A DNA stretch of 64,000 nt, taken from contig NZ_FQWT01000008.1 of assembly GCF_900129755.1 (NCBI RefSeq), positions 1 to 64,000 of the forward strand, given 5' to 3'. The stretch's first letter is position 1. Each line of letters begins with the position of its first letter. Below the pieces are notes generated by a model. It searched no databases. It saw only the letters and a program-made list of their open reading frames with translations, and had not been told where the DNA came from. This DNA comes from Chryseobacterium oranimense. GTDB taxonomy: Bacteria > Bacteroidota > Bacteroidia > Flavobacteriales > Weeksellaceae. Shown here piece after piece: positions 51,197 through 59,911 of the stretch. Made by a program: the position numbers and the translations under genes.

Positions 51197-51220
51197 TATA
51201 GATCGAATTTCTCATTACTT

Positions 51221-51988
51221 ATGAATACCAGACAAGAAAAACTAGAAGCTTTCGGAAGATTATTAGATATTATGGACGATCTCCGTGAAAAATGTCCGTG
51301 GGACCAGAAGCAGACTTTGCAATCGCTCCGTCATCTTACTCTGGAAGAAACCTATGAGCTTTCGGATGCGATCCTTCAGGAAGATTTACAGGAGATCAAA
51401 AAAGAGCTTGGTGATGTACTGCTTCATTTGGTTTTTTATGCTAAAATCGGTTCTGAAAAAGAGAGTTTTGATATAGCCGATGTCATCAATTCCTTAAACG
51501 AAAAACTGATCTTCCGTCATCCACATATTTACGGGGATACAGAGGTGAAAGATGAGGAAGAAGTAAAGCAGAACTGGGAAAAGCTGAAGCTGAAAGAAGG
51601 AAACAAATCTATTTTGGGCGGTGTTCCGAAAAGTCTTCCGAGTTTGGTAAAAGCCTACAGGATCCAGGATAAAGTAAAAGGAATCGGTTTTGAATTTCAT
51701 GATGCGGAAGATGCCTGGAAGAAAGTAGATGAAGAAATCAGGGAGTTTCATGAAGAAACAGATCCTGTTAAAAAAGAAATGGAGCTGGGGGATGTATTTT
51801 TCTCACTCATCAACTATGCAAGAATTTCAGGACTGAATCCGGACTCTGCTCTGGAAAGAACCAATTTAAAATTTATTTCAAGATTCCAGAAAATGGAGAG
51901 GCTGGCTGAAGAATCCAATATAAAACTCGCCGACCTGTCCCTGGAAGAAATGGATGTATTGTGGGAAAAAGCAAAACTGATGGCATAG
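51221..51988 (+). CDS. mazG: Nucleoside triphosphate pyrophosphohydrolase MazG
   Basis: 255 residues with two MazG repeats. The first has the signature CPWDQKQTLQSLRHLTLEETYEL (quoted key parts CPWDQKQT and LEETYEL) and EELGDVLLHLVF-like KKELGDVLLHLVF. The second has MELGDVFFSLINYARISG. The enzyme hydrolyses NTPs to NMPs plus pyrophosphate, guarding nucleotide pools. It lies 1 nt ahead of the FUSC gene and begins a three-gene operon. Confidence 0.95.
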   Translation: MNTRQEKLEAFGRLLDIMDDLREKCPWDQKQTLQSLRHLTLEETYELSDAILQEDLQEIKKELGDVLLHLVFYAKIGSEKESFDIADVINSLNEKLIFRHPHIYGDTEVKDEEEVKQNWEKLKLKEGNKSILGGVPKSLPSLVKAYRIQDKVKGIGFEFHDAEDAWKKVDEEIREFHEETDPVKKEMELGDVFFSLINYARISGLNPDSALERTNLKFISRFQKMERLAEESNIKLADLSLEEMDVLWEKAKLMA

Positions 51989-51989
51989 C

Positions 51990-53072
51990 ATGAAAGTACA
52001 GCGTTCCGTACATCACAGATTTCAGTATCTGCTGGAGTTTAAAAAAACAGAAAGGAAATGGCATTTCCCGTTTCTTGCGGCACTTTGTATCGGGAGCTGC
52101 TTATTCATCGGTTATTTCTTAGGAAAGCCCAATTACGGAAGCTTATCGAGTCTGGGAGCGCTTACAATTTTATATTTTACTTCAGCACCCATCAGCCAAC
52201 GGATGATTCATCTGGCCGTTTGTGCATTCGGGATGGTCTTTTCTTTTACTATAAGTCTGTTTTTCAGCTTTAATGCCTATACAGCAGGATTATCTTTGGG
52301 AATTGTCTCTTTTCTGGCACACTTTATAACATCGTATTTTAAAATTCCTCCACCAGGAAACTTTTTCTTTATCATGCTGGCGGCTATGGCAAGCACCTAT
52401 CAGTTTGACCTGGAAATGATTCCTGTAAGGGTAGGACTTGTGGCTATGGGAGCCATTTTATCCTGTACATTAGCTTTTCTGTACTCTGTTTTTATAGAGA
52501 AAGGAGAGGTGCTGGCTATTCCCAGGAGAAGAAAGTTTAACAAAAGAAGATATACTAAATTTGTAGAAAGTACCATTATAGGATTTTTCATGATGCTGAC
52601 ACTGATTGTAGGGCATCTGCTTAAATTTGAAAATACCTACTGGATTTCCATTGCTGCAATAGCGATTATCCAGGGACGTAATTTTGAACATGTCCGTCAG
52701 CGGAATATGCACAGAATTCTTGGAACCTTTATTGGAATAGGTTTTGCATGGCTCATTCTGCTCTTTGATCCTGCCAAAATAGAAATGATCATCATTATTA
52801 CAGTTTTGCAGTTTATTATAGAGCTGCTTATTGTAAGGAATTACGGTTTTGCGGTGATTTTTATAACCCCATTAACGATTCTTTTAACGGAAACCGGAAG
52901 TCTGGTTCATCATAATGTAGAAGATCTCATGCATGCGAGGCTTTTAGACACTATTATAGGAAGTCTGATCGGTTTGGCTGCCGGCTTTTTTCTTCATCAT
53001 CAGCAGATAATTAATAACTTAGAGAAAAATATCCGGTACTCGTATTTTCAGTTTAAAAAATTAAAAAAATAG
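51990..53072 (+). CDS. FUSC family inner-membrane protein
   Basis: 360 residues with two blocks of about five or six membrane helices (about 25-165 and 190-335) separated by a short basic loop around IPRRRKFNKRR. The second block carries WISIAAIAIIQGRNFEHVRQRNMHRILGT (key part HVRQRNMHRILGT), typical of FUSC/YccS-type proteins, which act as aromatic acid or fusaric acid exporters. The long cytoplasmic domain of classical YccS is missing. It is 1 nt behind mazG and 2 nt ahead of the next gene. Confidence 0.85.
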   Translation: MKVQRSVHHRFQYLLEFKKTERKWHFPFLAALCIGSCLFIGYFLGKPNYGSLSSLGALTILYFTSAPISQRMIHLAVCAFGMVFSFTISLFFSFNAYTAGLSLGIVSFLAHFITSYFKIPPPGNFFFIMLAAMASTYQFDLEMIPVRVGLVAMGAILSCTLAFLYSVFIEKGEVLAIPRRRKFNKRRYTKFVESTIIGFFMMLTLIVGHLLKFENTYWISIAAIAIIQGRNFEHVRQRNMHRILGTFIGIGFAWLILLFDPAKIEMIIIITVLQFIIELLIVRNYGFAVIFITPLTILLTETGSLVHHNVEDLMHARLLDTIIGSLIGLAAGFFLHHQQIINNLEKNIRYSYFQFKKLKK

Positions 53073-53074
53073 CT

Positions 53075-53959
53075 ATGTTGCGTATTCTTACTTTATCCGC
53101 TTTCTTACTATGGAGCTGTAATCCAAAAGCTCAGGACAGTCCTAAAACCGAGCCTCTGAAAGTAGAATTTTCCCTTCCTAAAAAATTGAAGGAAGTTTCC
53201 GGGATCGTATTGTCTCAGGATAAAAATACCATTTGGGCTATAGAAGACCAGGGCAACAAGAATATGGTATACGGCCTGGATATGCAGGGCAAACTGGTGG
53301 CTGATGTTCTTGTGGAGAATGCTGAAAATAACGATTGGGAAGATATTACAAAAGATACTCAGGGGAATATCTATCTCGGAGATTTTGGAAATAATGACAA
53401 TAACAGACAAAATCTGGCTATTTTGAAACTGGATCTGAAAGATGCTTCCCAAAAGACAACAAAGGCTGTTCAGACTACAAAATTTCATTACGAAGGACAG
53501 ACGGAATTTCCTCCGAAGAAATCGAACTGGCTGTATGACTGTGAAGCTTTTGTAGAAATGAACGGTAATTTTTATCTTTTTACCAAAAACAGAAGCAAAG
53601 GCTTTGACGGAACTTTCCTCGTATTCCAGGTTCCCAATAAAGAAGGAGATTTTGAAGCCAAATTAATAGGGAAACTTAAGCTGGCAGGAAAATACAGTGA
53701 TGCCGCCATTACTTCTGCTGCTGTGAACAGTACGCAGGATAAAATCGTTCTGCTTACCCATAAAAATATCCATGTTCTTTCCGGATTTACCGCAGATAAT
53801 TTTAATACTGCTAAAATTGAGAAAGTACCGTTAAATCATAATTCACAAAAAGAGGCTGTTGTTTTCCTAGATGATAAAACACTCCTGATTGCTGACGAAA
53901 AAGATAAGGATACGGGCGGAAAAGTATATAGATTTGAATTGAATCCTCAAGGCAAATAA
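53075..53959 (+). CDS. Lipoprotein with SdiA-regulated-like beta-propeller
   Basis: 294 residues with a lipoprotein signal (Cys in LLWSC). The mature part is rich in short strands and reads like an SdiA-regulated or esterase-like phytase-type propeller, with blades such as LKEVSGIVLSQDKNTIWAIED (key part EVSGIVLS) and ISDAAITSAAVN-like segments (YSDAAITSAAV). I recognise no catalytic motif. It is the third gene of the mazG operon, 2 nt behind FUSC. A bidirectional terminator follows. Confidence 0.72.
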   Translation: MLRILTLSAFLLWSCNPKAQDSPKTEPLKVEFSLPKKLKEVSGIVLSQDKNTIWAIEDQGNKNMVYGLDMQGKLVADVLVENAENNDWEDITKDTQGNIYLGDFGNNDNNRQNLAILKLDLKDASQKTTKAVQTTKFHYEGQTEFPPKKSNWLYDCEAFVEMNGNFYLFTKNRSKGFDGTFLVFQVPNKEGDFEAKLIGKLKLAGKYSDAAITSAAVNSTQDKIVLLTHKNIHVLSGFTADNFNTAKIEKVPLNHNSQKEAVVFLDDKTLLIADEKDKDTGGKVYRFELNPQGK

Positions 53960-54011
53960 ATGTAACAGGCAAAAAAAAGTTACAAGCAGAATATTCTATT
54001 CGTTAAAAAAT

Positions 54012-54038
54012 AAGAGGGACAATTTTTGTCCCTCTTTT
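54012..54038. terminator. Bidirectional terminator
   Basis: A 10-bp stem AAGAGGGACA/TGTCCCTCTT (54012-54021, 54027-54036) with A/T tracts on both sides, between convergent genes. Confidence 0.88.
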
Positions 54039-54062
54039 GCTATATAAATTTTTTCTTCGGAT

Positions 54063-57000
54063 TTAGAAAGTCATTCCTACGCCGCCGGAGATCCTTCCTC
54101 CATCGGAACCATAGAAATAATTCAGTCTTGCAGAAAGCATATCAACAACGCTTATCCAGAATCCGGCTCCTACAGACTGGTGCCATTTTTTTGAATCTTC
54201 ATGATCATTCCATACACGGCCCAGGTCATAACCGATCAGGACTCCCATATTGGCGGGGATGATATTGTTCCTTACCCTTCCGAAATCCCAGCGGATTTCA
54301 GAGTTATTGGTGAAATAAGATTTGCCTGAAAATCTGTCATTACGGAAAGCTCTCATTCCGTTATTTCCGCCTATACTTGCTGCCTGGTAGAATTCGAAAT
54401 TATTGTTGCTGATCCACATGGCGTTGCTGGAATTGGCAAAAACAAAATTTCCCCTTTTGTCCAGCCTGTGATCGATCGTCAGTGTACCGTTCAGGGTGAA
54501 GAAATTCTTTTCAGTATTGGAGAGATTCGTTTTCCAGTCTGCATTCAGTAATAATTCCAGACCCAGGGTAGGGAAGGCATTATTATCCAGGTTTTTGAAG
54601 CTGAATGTATAATTGACTCCCGCAAACTGCTGGCTTTTGAAAACTTCAGGTCTCACATCCGGCGACTGATCTACAAAGCGGTCGCCTTTTCTCTGTACCT
54701 TATTATCTTCAAAGGTAAGCTGGAACTGATGCTGAAGATTCATCCAGCTCTTTTTAGAGATAGACGGTGCGAAATTGAACTTAGAGATTCGTGCCCTGTT
54801 GTATTCTCTTTCCGTATTTTCTTTATCATATTGACTTTCGTTGGACAGCCCAAAGAAGTTTTCAGCAAATCTGGGTGTTGTATAAGCCGCATCCAGATTG
54901 AAATCCCATCCGGATATTGCCTTTTTGAAAATTCCTTTATAAGCAGCATTGAACCCACCTGTTGCCGTATAAAAATTAACTCTAAGGCTGTGCTTTTGGG
55001 TATAAGGGTCGCGAATGAAATTATTGACGGTATAATTGGCCAGAACCCCTAAAATTACACCATCATCCGGATTGTAATCCGCATTCGGATAGCCTGCAAA
55101 GAAATTGTATTTCGGATGCTTATAGTTGTATGTATTGATATCATAGTCATCGGAAATATTTTTTGTTCCGCCACCGTTGTATGTATTTTTCTGGGATTTA
55201 AAATCGTAGATTTTTACACTTTTCCCATCAGCAATATTGTACACATCATGATTATAACCGCCCACAAGCCTGATATTCATCTTCGGTCTTCCTTCGCCTG
55301 AAACTTCATAAATATCATCATCTTCAAGGCCATAGATCCAAAGTTCTTTTGTTTTGGAATCATCATATGTTTTTTCAAAAACCAATTCAGGGTTTTCTTT
55401 GTTTTTATCTAATTTATATTGCTGTACGTGAACAGTATTTGCTGTTTTTGTGATAACGAATTTATCAGGATTCACTGTTCCGGCAAGAGGAACTTTTTCC
55501 TGCAACACATCATAATATTGCGAAGCATAGTCCTGAAGTTTTGTTTTTCTGACTTTTAGTTTTCTCTGAATATCAGCAATCGTTTCATCACGTACTTCTT
55601 TCGGAAGATTCGCGAAGGCGTCATCAATATCGGCATCTGTAAGATGTTCCTGGATGTATTTAGCCTGCGCAGTCCATTCTTCCTGTGAAGCTCCTTTTAA
55701 AAAGATGAGGTCCAGCGGATACGGTTCCATATTCATCCACTTCACATTTTTAATATCATCCTTAAACGTTTTCATATGGCGGATAGCCGGAACATTCATA
55801 ATGATCTTAAAAGCAGCTCCGTCATACTTACTGAAAGCCTGGTCCCTGTCTTTTGGGATAGGCTTGTAAACAACCTGGTCGCCATTCTGGTATTCTGCCC
55901 ATTTCCACTGGTCAGAATGCCTGTCCCAGTCGCCGATAAGCATATCGAAAATCCTTGCTCTTATATAAGATTCCCGGTCTACCGAATATTTGTAATTTTT
56001 AGTGAAATTTTTCAGTACATCATCGGTCGAAACAATGTCTTTAGCGTTATCAAGTGAAGCTAAGGTCTTGGGATCAGATGAAAAACGTTCTTCAATCATG
56101 TACATTTCATCACCATAGTTTTCATTATATTCTCCCAAAGCATATTGTTTCGGGATATAATAAAGCTTCGGATTGCTGTGGAAAATGCCAAGTTTATCAG
56201 CCATGTTTCCTACAGAAAAAGGAGTAAACGGGTGATTGGTGGTATAAAAATCAAGCAGGAACTTTTCAGGAAATGTATTATTCAGCTCATTTCCGAAGGT
56301 ACTTTTTTTGAAGGCCATATTATTCAGGAAACGAACGGCACTCTTCTTTACACCACGCATAACGAATTCCTGTCCGTCTGCTGCTTTCAGCCTCAAGCTG
56401 TTCGACTGGTTGCCTCCACCTTCTCTGAATGGTGTAAAGCCACCGTTCAATGATGCAAGATCTGCGGTTGGCGCTTCAATCGGGATACCGTAATATTTTC
56501 TGTAGTGCTCACCCCATAGCCAACGGTAAACAGGTCCTTTTTGGGTAAGTTTTACAGGATAAACGCTTGAAGTTGCTGTGGCCGGAAAATCTTTTGGATA
56601 ATTATTCACAAAGGCATCCGGTTTTGAAATCACAGAAATATGGGCAAGCTTTTTAAGGCTGTTATCTTTTGTAGAAAAATATTCCACGTCTGTACTCTGG
56701 TCTTTTCTGATATTCAGAACGGCAAAACCGCTGCCCCCGTAAGAGAAATCAGTCTTTTCCGCAATCGTAGCAGGATCGGTCTTGGAACCGGCACCGCTGA
56801 TAATCTGCCTGATATTCCTGTCTTCATGATACTGCAGGTTATGATCATGCCCGGAAACAAAAATAATGTTTTCCTTATCCTGAACAATGCTTTTCAGTCT
56901 GTTGGCAAGATCTGCATAATGTTGATTATTAATATCTTCCAAACTTGCTCCGGAAGAACTTCTCAACACATTAATCAAACTTGCTGCAATAGGAACAGGA

Positions 57001-57776
57001 ATCTTGCTTTTCAGAGGATAAAGATGTGATTTTGCAGAATTGAATCCTGCATGTGTTCCACTGCTGATGACAGGATGATGAAGAGCTACAATAATCCTTT
57101 TATCCTGATTTTTGGTTATAAGGTCTTTAAATTCCGTGAAAAAATCCTCACGGGTTTTAATGGTGCAGTTTTTATTTACACCCGGGTACTGATCCCAGTT
57201 GACAAGGGCCCATTCCGTATCAATGACAATAAGCTTAATATCTTTGGATAAACTAATATCATCGATGCCACAGGAATTTTTAGGAAGAAAGGTTTTTTTA
57301 TCATTAAAATAGGCTTTCACAAGATCTTCCTGTGCCTTTAATCCTTCAAGACCGTTGTTCCAGTCATGATTTCCCGGAATAACAAGTGTTTTCCCTTTAA
57401 AGTTTTTGGTAATGGCAAGCTGATTTTCCAGTTTTTGCTTTGCCAGCGCATAATCTTTGTCGGATTCTTTAGGCAGGCCGTTAGGGTAAATATTATCACC
57501 AAGGAAGATCAGCATGGAATTGCTGTCTGCGGAATCCAGCTTGCTTTTGAGTAAGTCTAAGGTATTCTGCGCCTGAGGCTCATCTGCATTTCCGGCATCA
57601 CCGATCAGGAAAACTTTAAAATCATTTTCAGATTTTATATCAGAATTTTTTATTTCAAATAAGTTTTTACCCTTTTTTACGTTATATGTTGCGCACGAAT
57701 AGAGAACTCCCGCAGATAATACTGCCCTAAAGGCAATAGAAGTTTTTTTTAAATGAGTTTTAAAGGATAAATTCAT
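54063..57776 (-). CDS. Metallophosphoesterase / kinase-like / outer-membrane beta-barrel fusion
   Basis: 1237 residues with three apparent parts. Residues 54-370 are a calcineurin-like phosphatase with all metal motifs (IGD 58-60, GDN 93-95, GNHD 135-138, HH 233-234, GHDH 309-312). Residues ~450-760 hold a Gly-rich loop with a following Lys (GGGNQSNSLRLKA then FVMRGVKKS), a DWDRHSDQWKW motif (616-626) and PKDRDQAF (641-648), which recall the catalytic core of HipA/FAM20-like kinases. This is my inference. Residues ~905-1237 are an Omp85-type (surface antigen) barrel ending in aromatic GMTF. An N-terminal signal with Cys in LYSC may be a lipoprotein site. It diverges from the HD-PycTM gene with 26 bp between start codons. 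Confidence 0.85.
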   Translation of the reverse strand: MNLSFKTHLKKTSIAFRAVLSAGVLYSCATYNVKKGKNLFEIKNSDIKSENDFKVFLIGDAGNADEPQAQNTLDLLKSKLDSADSNSMLIFLGDNIYPNGLPKESDKDYALAKQKLENQLAITKNFKGKTLVIPGNHDWNNGLEGLKAQEDLVKAYFNDKKTFLPKNSCGIDDISLSKDIKLIVIDTEWALVNWDQYPGVNKNCTIKTREDFFTEFKDLITKNQDKRIIVALHHPVISSGTHAGFNSAKSHLYPLKSKIPVPIAASLINVLRSSSGASLEDINNQHYADLANRLKSIVQDKENIIFVSGHDHNLQYHEDRNIRQIISGAGSKTDPATIAEKTDFSYGGSGFAVLNIRKDQSTDVEYFSTKDNSLKKLAHISVISKPDAFVNNYPKDFPATATSSVYPVKLTQKGPVYRWLWGEHYRKYYGIPIEAPTADLASLNGGFTPFREGGGNQSNSLRLKAADGQEFVMRGVKKSAVRFLNNMAFKKSTFGNELNNTFPEKFLLDFYTTNHPFTPFSVGNMADKLGIFHSNPKLYYIPKQYALGEYNENYGDEMYMIEERFSSDPKTLASLDNAKDIVSTDDVLKNFTKNYKYSVDRESYIRARIFDMLIGDWDRHSDQWKWAEYQNGDQVVYKPIPKDRDQAFSKYDGAAFKIIMNVPAIRHMKTFKDDIKNVKWMNMEPYPLDLIFLKGASQEEWTAQAKYIQEHLTDADIDDAFANLPKEVRDETIADIQRKLKVRKTKLQDYASQYYDVLQEKVPLAGTVNPDKFVITKTANTVHVQQYKLDKNKENPELVFEKTYDDSKTKELWIYGLEDDDIYEVSGEGRPKMNIRLVGGYNHDVYNIADGKSVKIYDFKSQKNTYNGGGTKNISDDYDINTYNYKHPKYNFFAGYPNADYNPDDGVILGVLANYTVNNFIRDPYTQKHSLRVNFYTATGGFNAAYKGIFKKAISGWDFNLDAAYTTPRFAENFFGLSNESQYDKENTEREYNRARISKFNFAPSISKKSWMNLQHQFQLTFEDNKVQRKGDRFVDQSPDVRPEVFKSQQFAGVNYTFSFKNLDNNAFPTLGLELLLNADWKTNLSNTEKNFFTLNGTLTIDHRLDKRGNFVFANSSNAMWISNNNFEFYQAASIGGNNGMRAFRNDRFSGKSYFTNNSEIRWDFGRVRNNIIPANMGVLIGYDLGRVWNDHEDSKKWHQSVGAGFWISVVDMLSARLNYFYGSDGGRISGGVGMTF

Positions 57777-57802
57777 AAATTTACATTAACAAAAATTCAG
57801 GA

Positions 57803-58972
57803 ATGAATATTTTACACAAAGCTAAAGATTATGTAGAAATCTTATTCAAAGATAAGTTATCTTCTGTATACTTTTACCATAATTTTATCCATACGACCTA
57901 TACTGTGAATAAGGCCGAAGAGATTATGCGAAATACACCTGTTTCCAAAGAGGATCAGGAAAAGGTGCTTCTGGCCCTCTGGTTCCATGATACAGGATAT
58001 GTGGAATGTGCACAGAACCATGAAGAAAAAGGAGTAACCATCCTTACCGATTTTCTGAAACAGGAAAATTATCCTGAAAGTTATATTGAAGATGTTTCCC
58101 GACTGATCCTGGCAACCAAAATTACCTATCAGCCGCAGAACCTTCTGGAAAAAATTGTAAAAGATGCGGACTGCAGCCACTTTGCCAGCCACGATTATAA
58201 TGATATTTCCGATGCCCTGAGAAAAGAATGGGAGCTCACCAATGTAAGATGTTTTTCCAATGACGAATGGAATGCCGGCAATCTTGATATGCTTAAAAAC
58301 AAGCATCATTATTATACGGAATACGCAAAGGAAAACTGGGAGCCTCTGAAAAAGAAGAATATCAAGAAAATAGAAAAGAAGCTCGAAAAAGAAGAGGATA
58401 AAAAAGAAAATTCCGATAATAAAAAAGAGCCTAAAGAACCGAAATCTGACCGCAGTGTAGATACCCTGTTCAGAGTAACCCTGAATAACCATACCAGACT
58501 GAGTGATATTGCCGACAGTAAGGCGAATATCCTTCTTTCGGTGAATGCCATTATTATTTCCGTCTGTCTTTCCGTGCTTGTTCCTAAGCTGGATACGCCT
58601 AAGAATGCCCACCTGATCATTCCGAGCTTTATTCTGCTTACCTCAAGTGTTCTGACCATCATATTTGCCATTTTATCAACAAAACCGAATGTGACGAAGA
58701 CGAATTTTACAGCTCAGGATATTGCCGACAGAAAGGTGAATCTTCTGTTCTTCGGAAACTTTCAGCGAATGCTCTTCAGCGATTATCACAATGCAATGAA
58801 AGATTTAATCAAAGACAGGGATTATATCTATGATTCTATGGTGAAAGATCTTTATTTTCTCGGAAAAGTCCTGGACAGGAAGTATAAACTTTTATCCATT
58901 ACCTATAAGATATTTATGGCAGGAATTATCATTTCCGTACTTTCTTTCGGGTATGCTTTTCTTTCTCTTTAA
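57803..58972 (+). CDS. HD phosphohydrolase fused to a Pycsar-type (PycTM/DUF5706) membrane effector
   Basis: 389 residues. The N-terminal HD domain (about 20-135) has the metal ligands H30, H62-D63 and D121/D123 in HNFIHTTYT, WFHDTGY and KDADCSHF. A Lys/Glu-rich linker follows (184-215). The C-terminal ~170 residues match the Pycsar effector domain, with the signature HTRLSDIADSKANILLSVN at 230-248, helices at about 244-262, 271-292 and 367-387, and DIADRKVNLLFFGNFQ at 306-321. PycTM effectors damage or depolarise the membrane when cyclic nucleotides bind. No cyclase gene is in the window. It forms an operon with a bestrophin gene 15 nt downstream. Confidence 0.85.
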   Translation: MNILHKAKDYVEILFKDKLSSVYFYHNFIHTTYTVNKAEEIMRNTPVSKEDQEKVLLALWFHDTGYVECAQNHEEKGVTILTDFLKQENYPESYIEDVSRLILATKITYQPQNLLEKIVKDADCSHFASHDYNDISDALRKEWELTNVRCFSNDEWNAGNLDMLKNKHHYYTEYAKENWEPLKKKNIKKIEKKLEKEEDKKENSDNKKEPKEPKSDRSVDTLFRVTLNNHTRLSDIADSKANILLSVNAIIISVCLSVLVPKLDTPKNAHLIIPSFILLTSSVLTIIFAILSTKPNVTKTNFTAQDIADRKVNLLFFGNFQRMLFSDYHNAMKDLIKDRDYIYDSMVKDLYFLGKVLDRKYKLLSITYKIFMAGIIISVLSFGYAFLSL

Positions 58973-58987
58973 TTAAAAAAAACTGCG

Positions 58988-59911
58988 ATGATAGTAAGAC
59001 AGCGGACCAACTGGCTGAAAATGTTGTTTATATGGAGAGGTTCTGTGCTGAAGAAAATTATCGTTCAGCTGGCTGTAATTTTATTATTTTCACTGGCCAT
59101 CTATTTTTTTAAAGGAAAAATCTTCGATTATAAAGTACATCTCAATCCTACTATTTTTACGCTGATCGGTCTGGCACTGGCTATTTTCATGGGATTCTGC
59201 AACACGGCGAGCTATGACCGCTTCTGGGAAGGCCGGAAACTTTGGGGACTGCTCGTGATCGAAACAAGATCCTTTACCAGACAGATGCTCTCAATGGTGA
59301 ATGATCCCTCGCCGGGAGCCAGAGAAGAGAAAGAAAAGATCATTAAAATGGTATCGGCATTCTGCTGGTCCCTGAACTATCAGCTAAGGGAGAAATCCGG
59401 GACGGAGCATTTAGCAAGACTTCTTTCCCCGGAACAGGTAGAACAACTAAAGGATAAGAAATTTATTCCCAGCATTATTCTCGGTTTTATTGCAGACTGG
59501 CTGAATGAGCAGCAACGGAAAGGCCATATCGATACAATTGTAATGACTTCCATGAATCATCATCTGAACCAGTTTTCTAATATTTTAGGTGGTTGCGAAA
59601 GAATTCACAATACGCCGCTGCCTTTTGCTTACAGTATTTTGCTTCACCGCACGGTTTATCTATACTGCTTCTGGCTGCCTTTTGGATTGGTAGATACGGT
59701 TGGCTGGATGATGCCTTTAATTGTCCTCTTAATCAGCTATACATTTATTGCGCTGGATGCCATTATTCAGGAGATCCAGGAACCTTTCGGAGAGGAAGAA
59801 AATGATCTTGCCCTGAACAACATGTGCAGAACGATCGAGTACTCTATTTTCGAGCAGGCAGGAATGCCACAGGGTGAACTGAAAGAGGCAGATTCTTATT
59901 TTGTTGACTAG
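58988..59911 (+). CDS. Bestrophin family ion channel
   Basis: 307 residues of the bestrophin/UPF0187 family, homologues of eukaryotic chloride channels that act as pentamers and in bacteria often conduct cations. The family segments RQRTNWLKMLFIWRGSV, FCNTASYDRFWEGRKLWG and LPFAYSILLHRTVYLYCFWLPFGL (quoted in part) are clear, and helices lie at about 25-45, 50-70, 225-245 and 250-270. The N-terminal start follows the HD-PycTM stop by 15 nt, so one mRNA is likely. Its stop overlaps that of the convergent GAF gene. Confidence 0.88.
   Translation: MIVRQRTNWLKMLFIWRGSVLKKIIVQLAVILLFSLAIYFFKGKIFDYKVHLNPTIFTLIGLALAIFMGFCNTASYDRFWEGRKLWGLLVIETRSFTRQMLSMVNDPSPGAREEKEKIIKMVSAFCWSLNYQLREKSGTEHLARLLSPEQVEQLKDKKFIPSIILGFIADWLNEQQRKGHIDTIVMTSMNHHLNQFSNILGGCERIHNTPLPFAYSILLHRTVYLYCFWLPFGLVDTVGWMMPLIVLLISYTFIALDAIIQEIQEPFGEEENDLALNNMCRTIEYSIFEQAGMPQGELKEADSYFVD

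Noticed and set aside
57857..58612. 251-residue minus-strand reading frame opposite the HD-PycTM gene
   Set aside because: It is antisense to a gene with clear domains, shows low-complexity Phe/Ile runs from the Lys/Glu-rich linker, and has no start signal.
57803..59911. A complete Pycsar anti-phage system
   Set aside because: The defining pyrimidine cyclase gene is absent from the window and the HD fusion plus core-gene surroundings do not look like a defence island. Only the effector-type domain is claimed.
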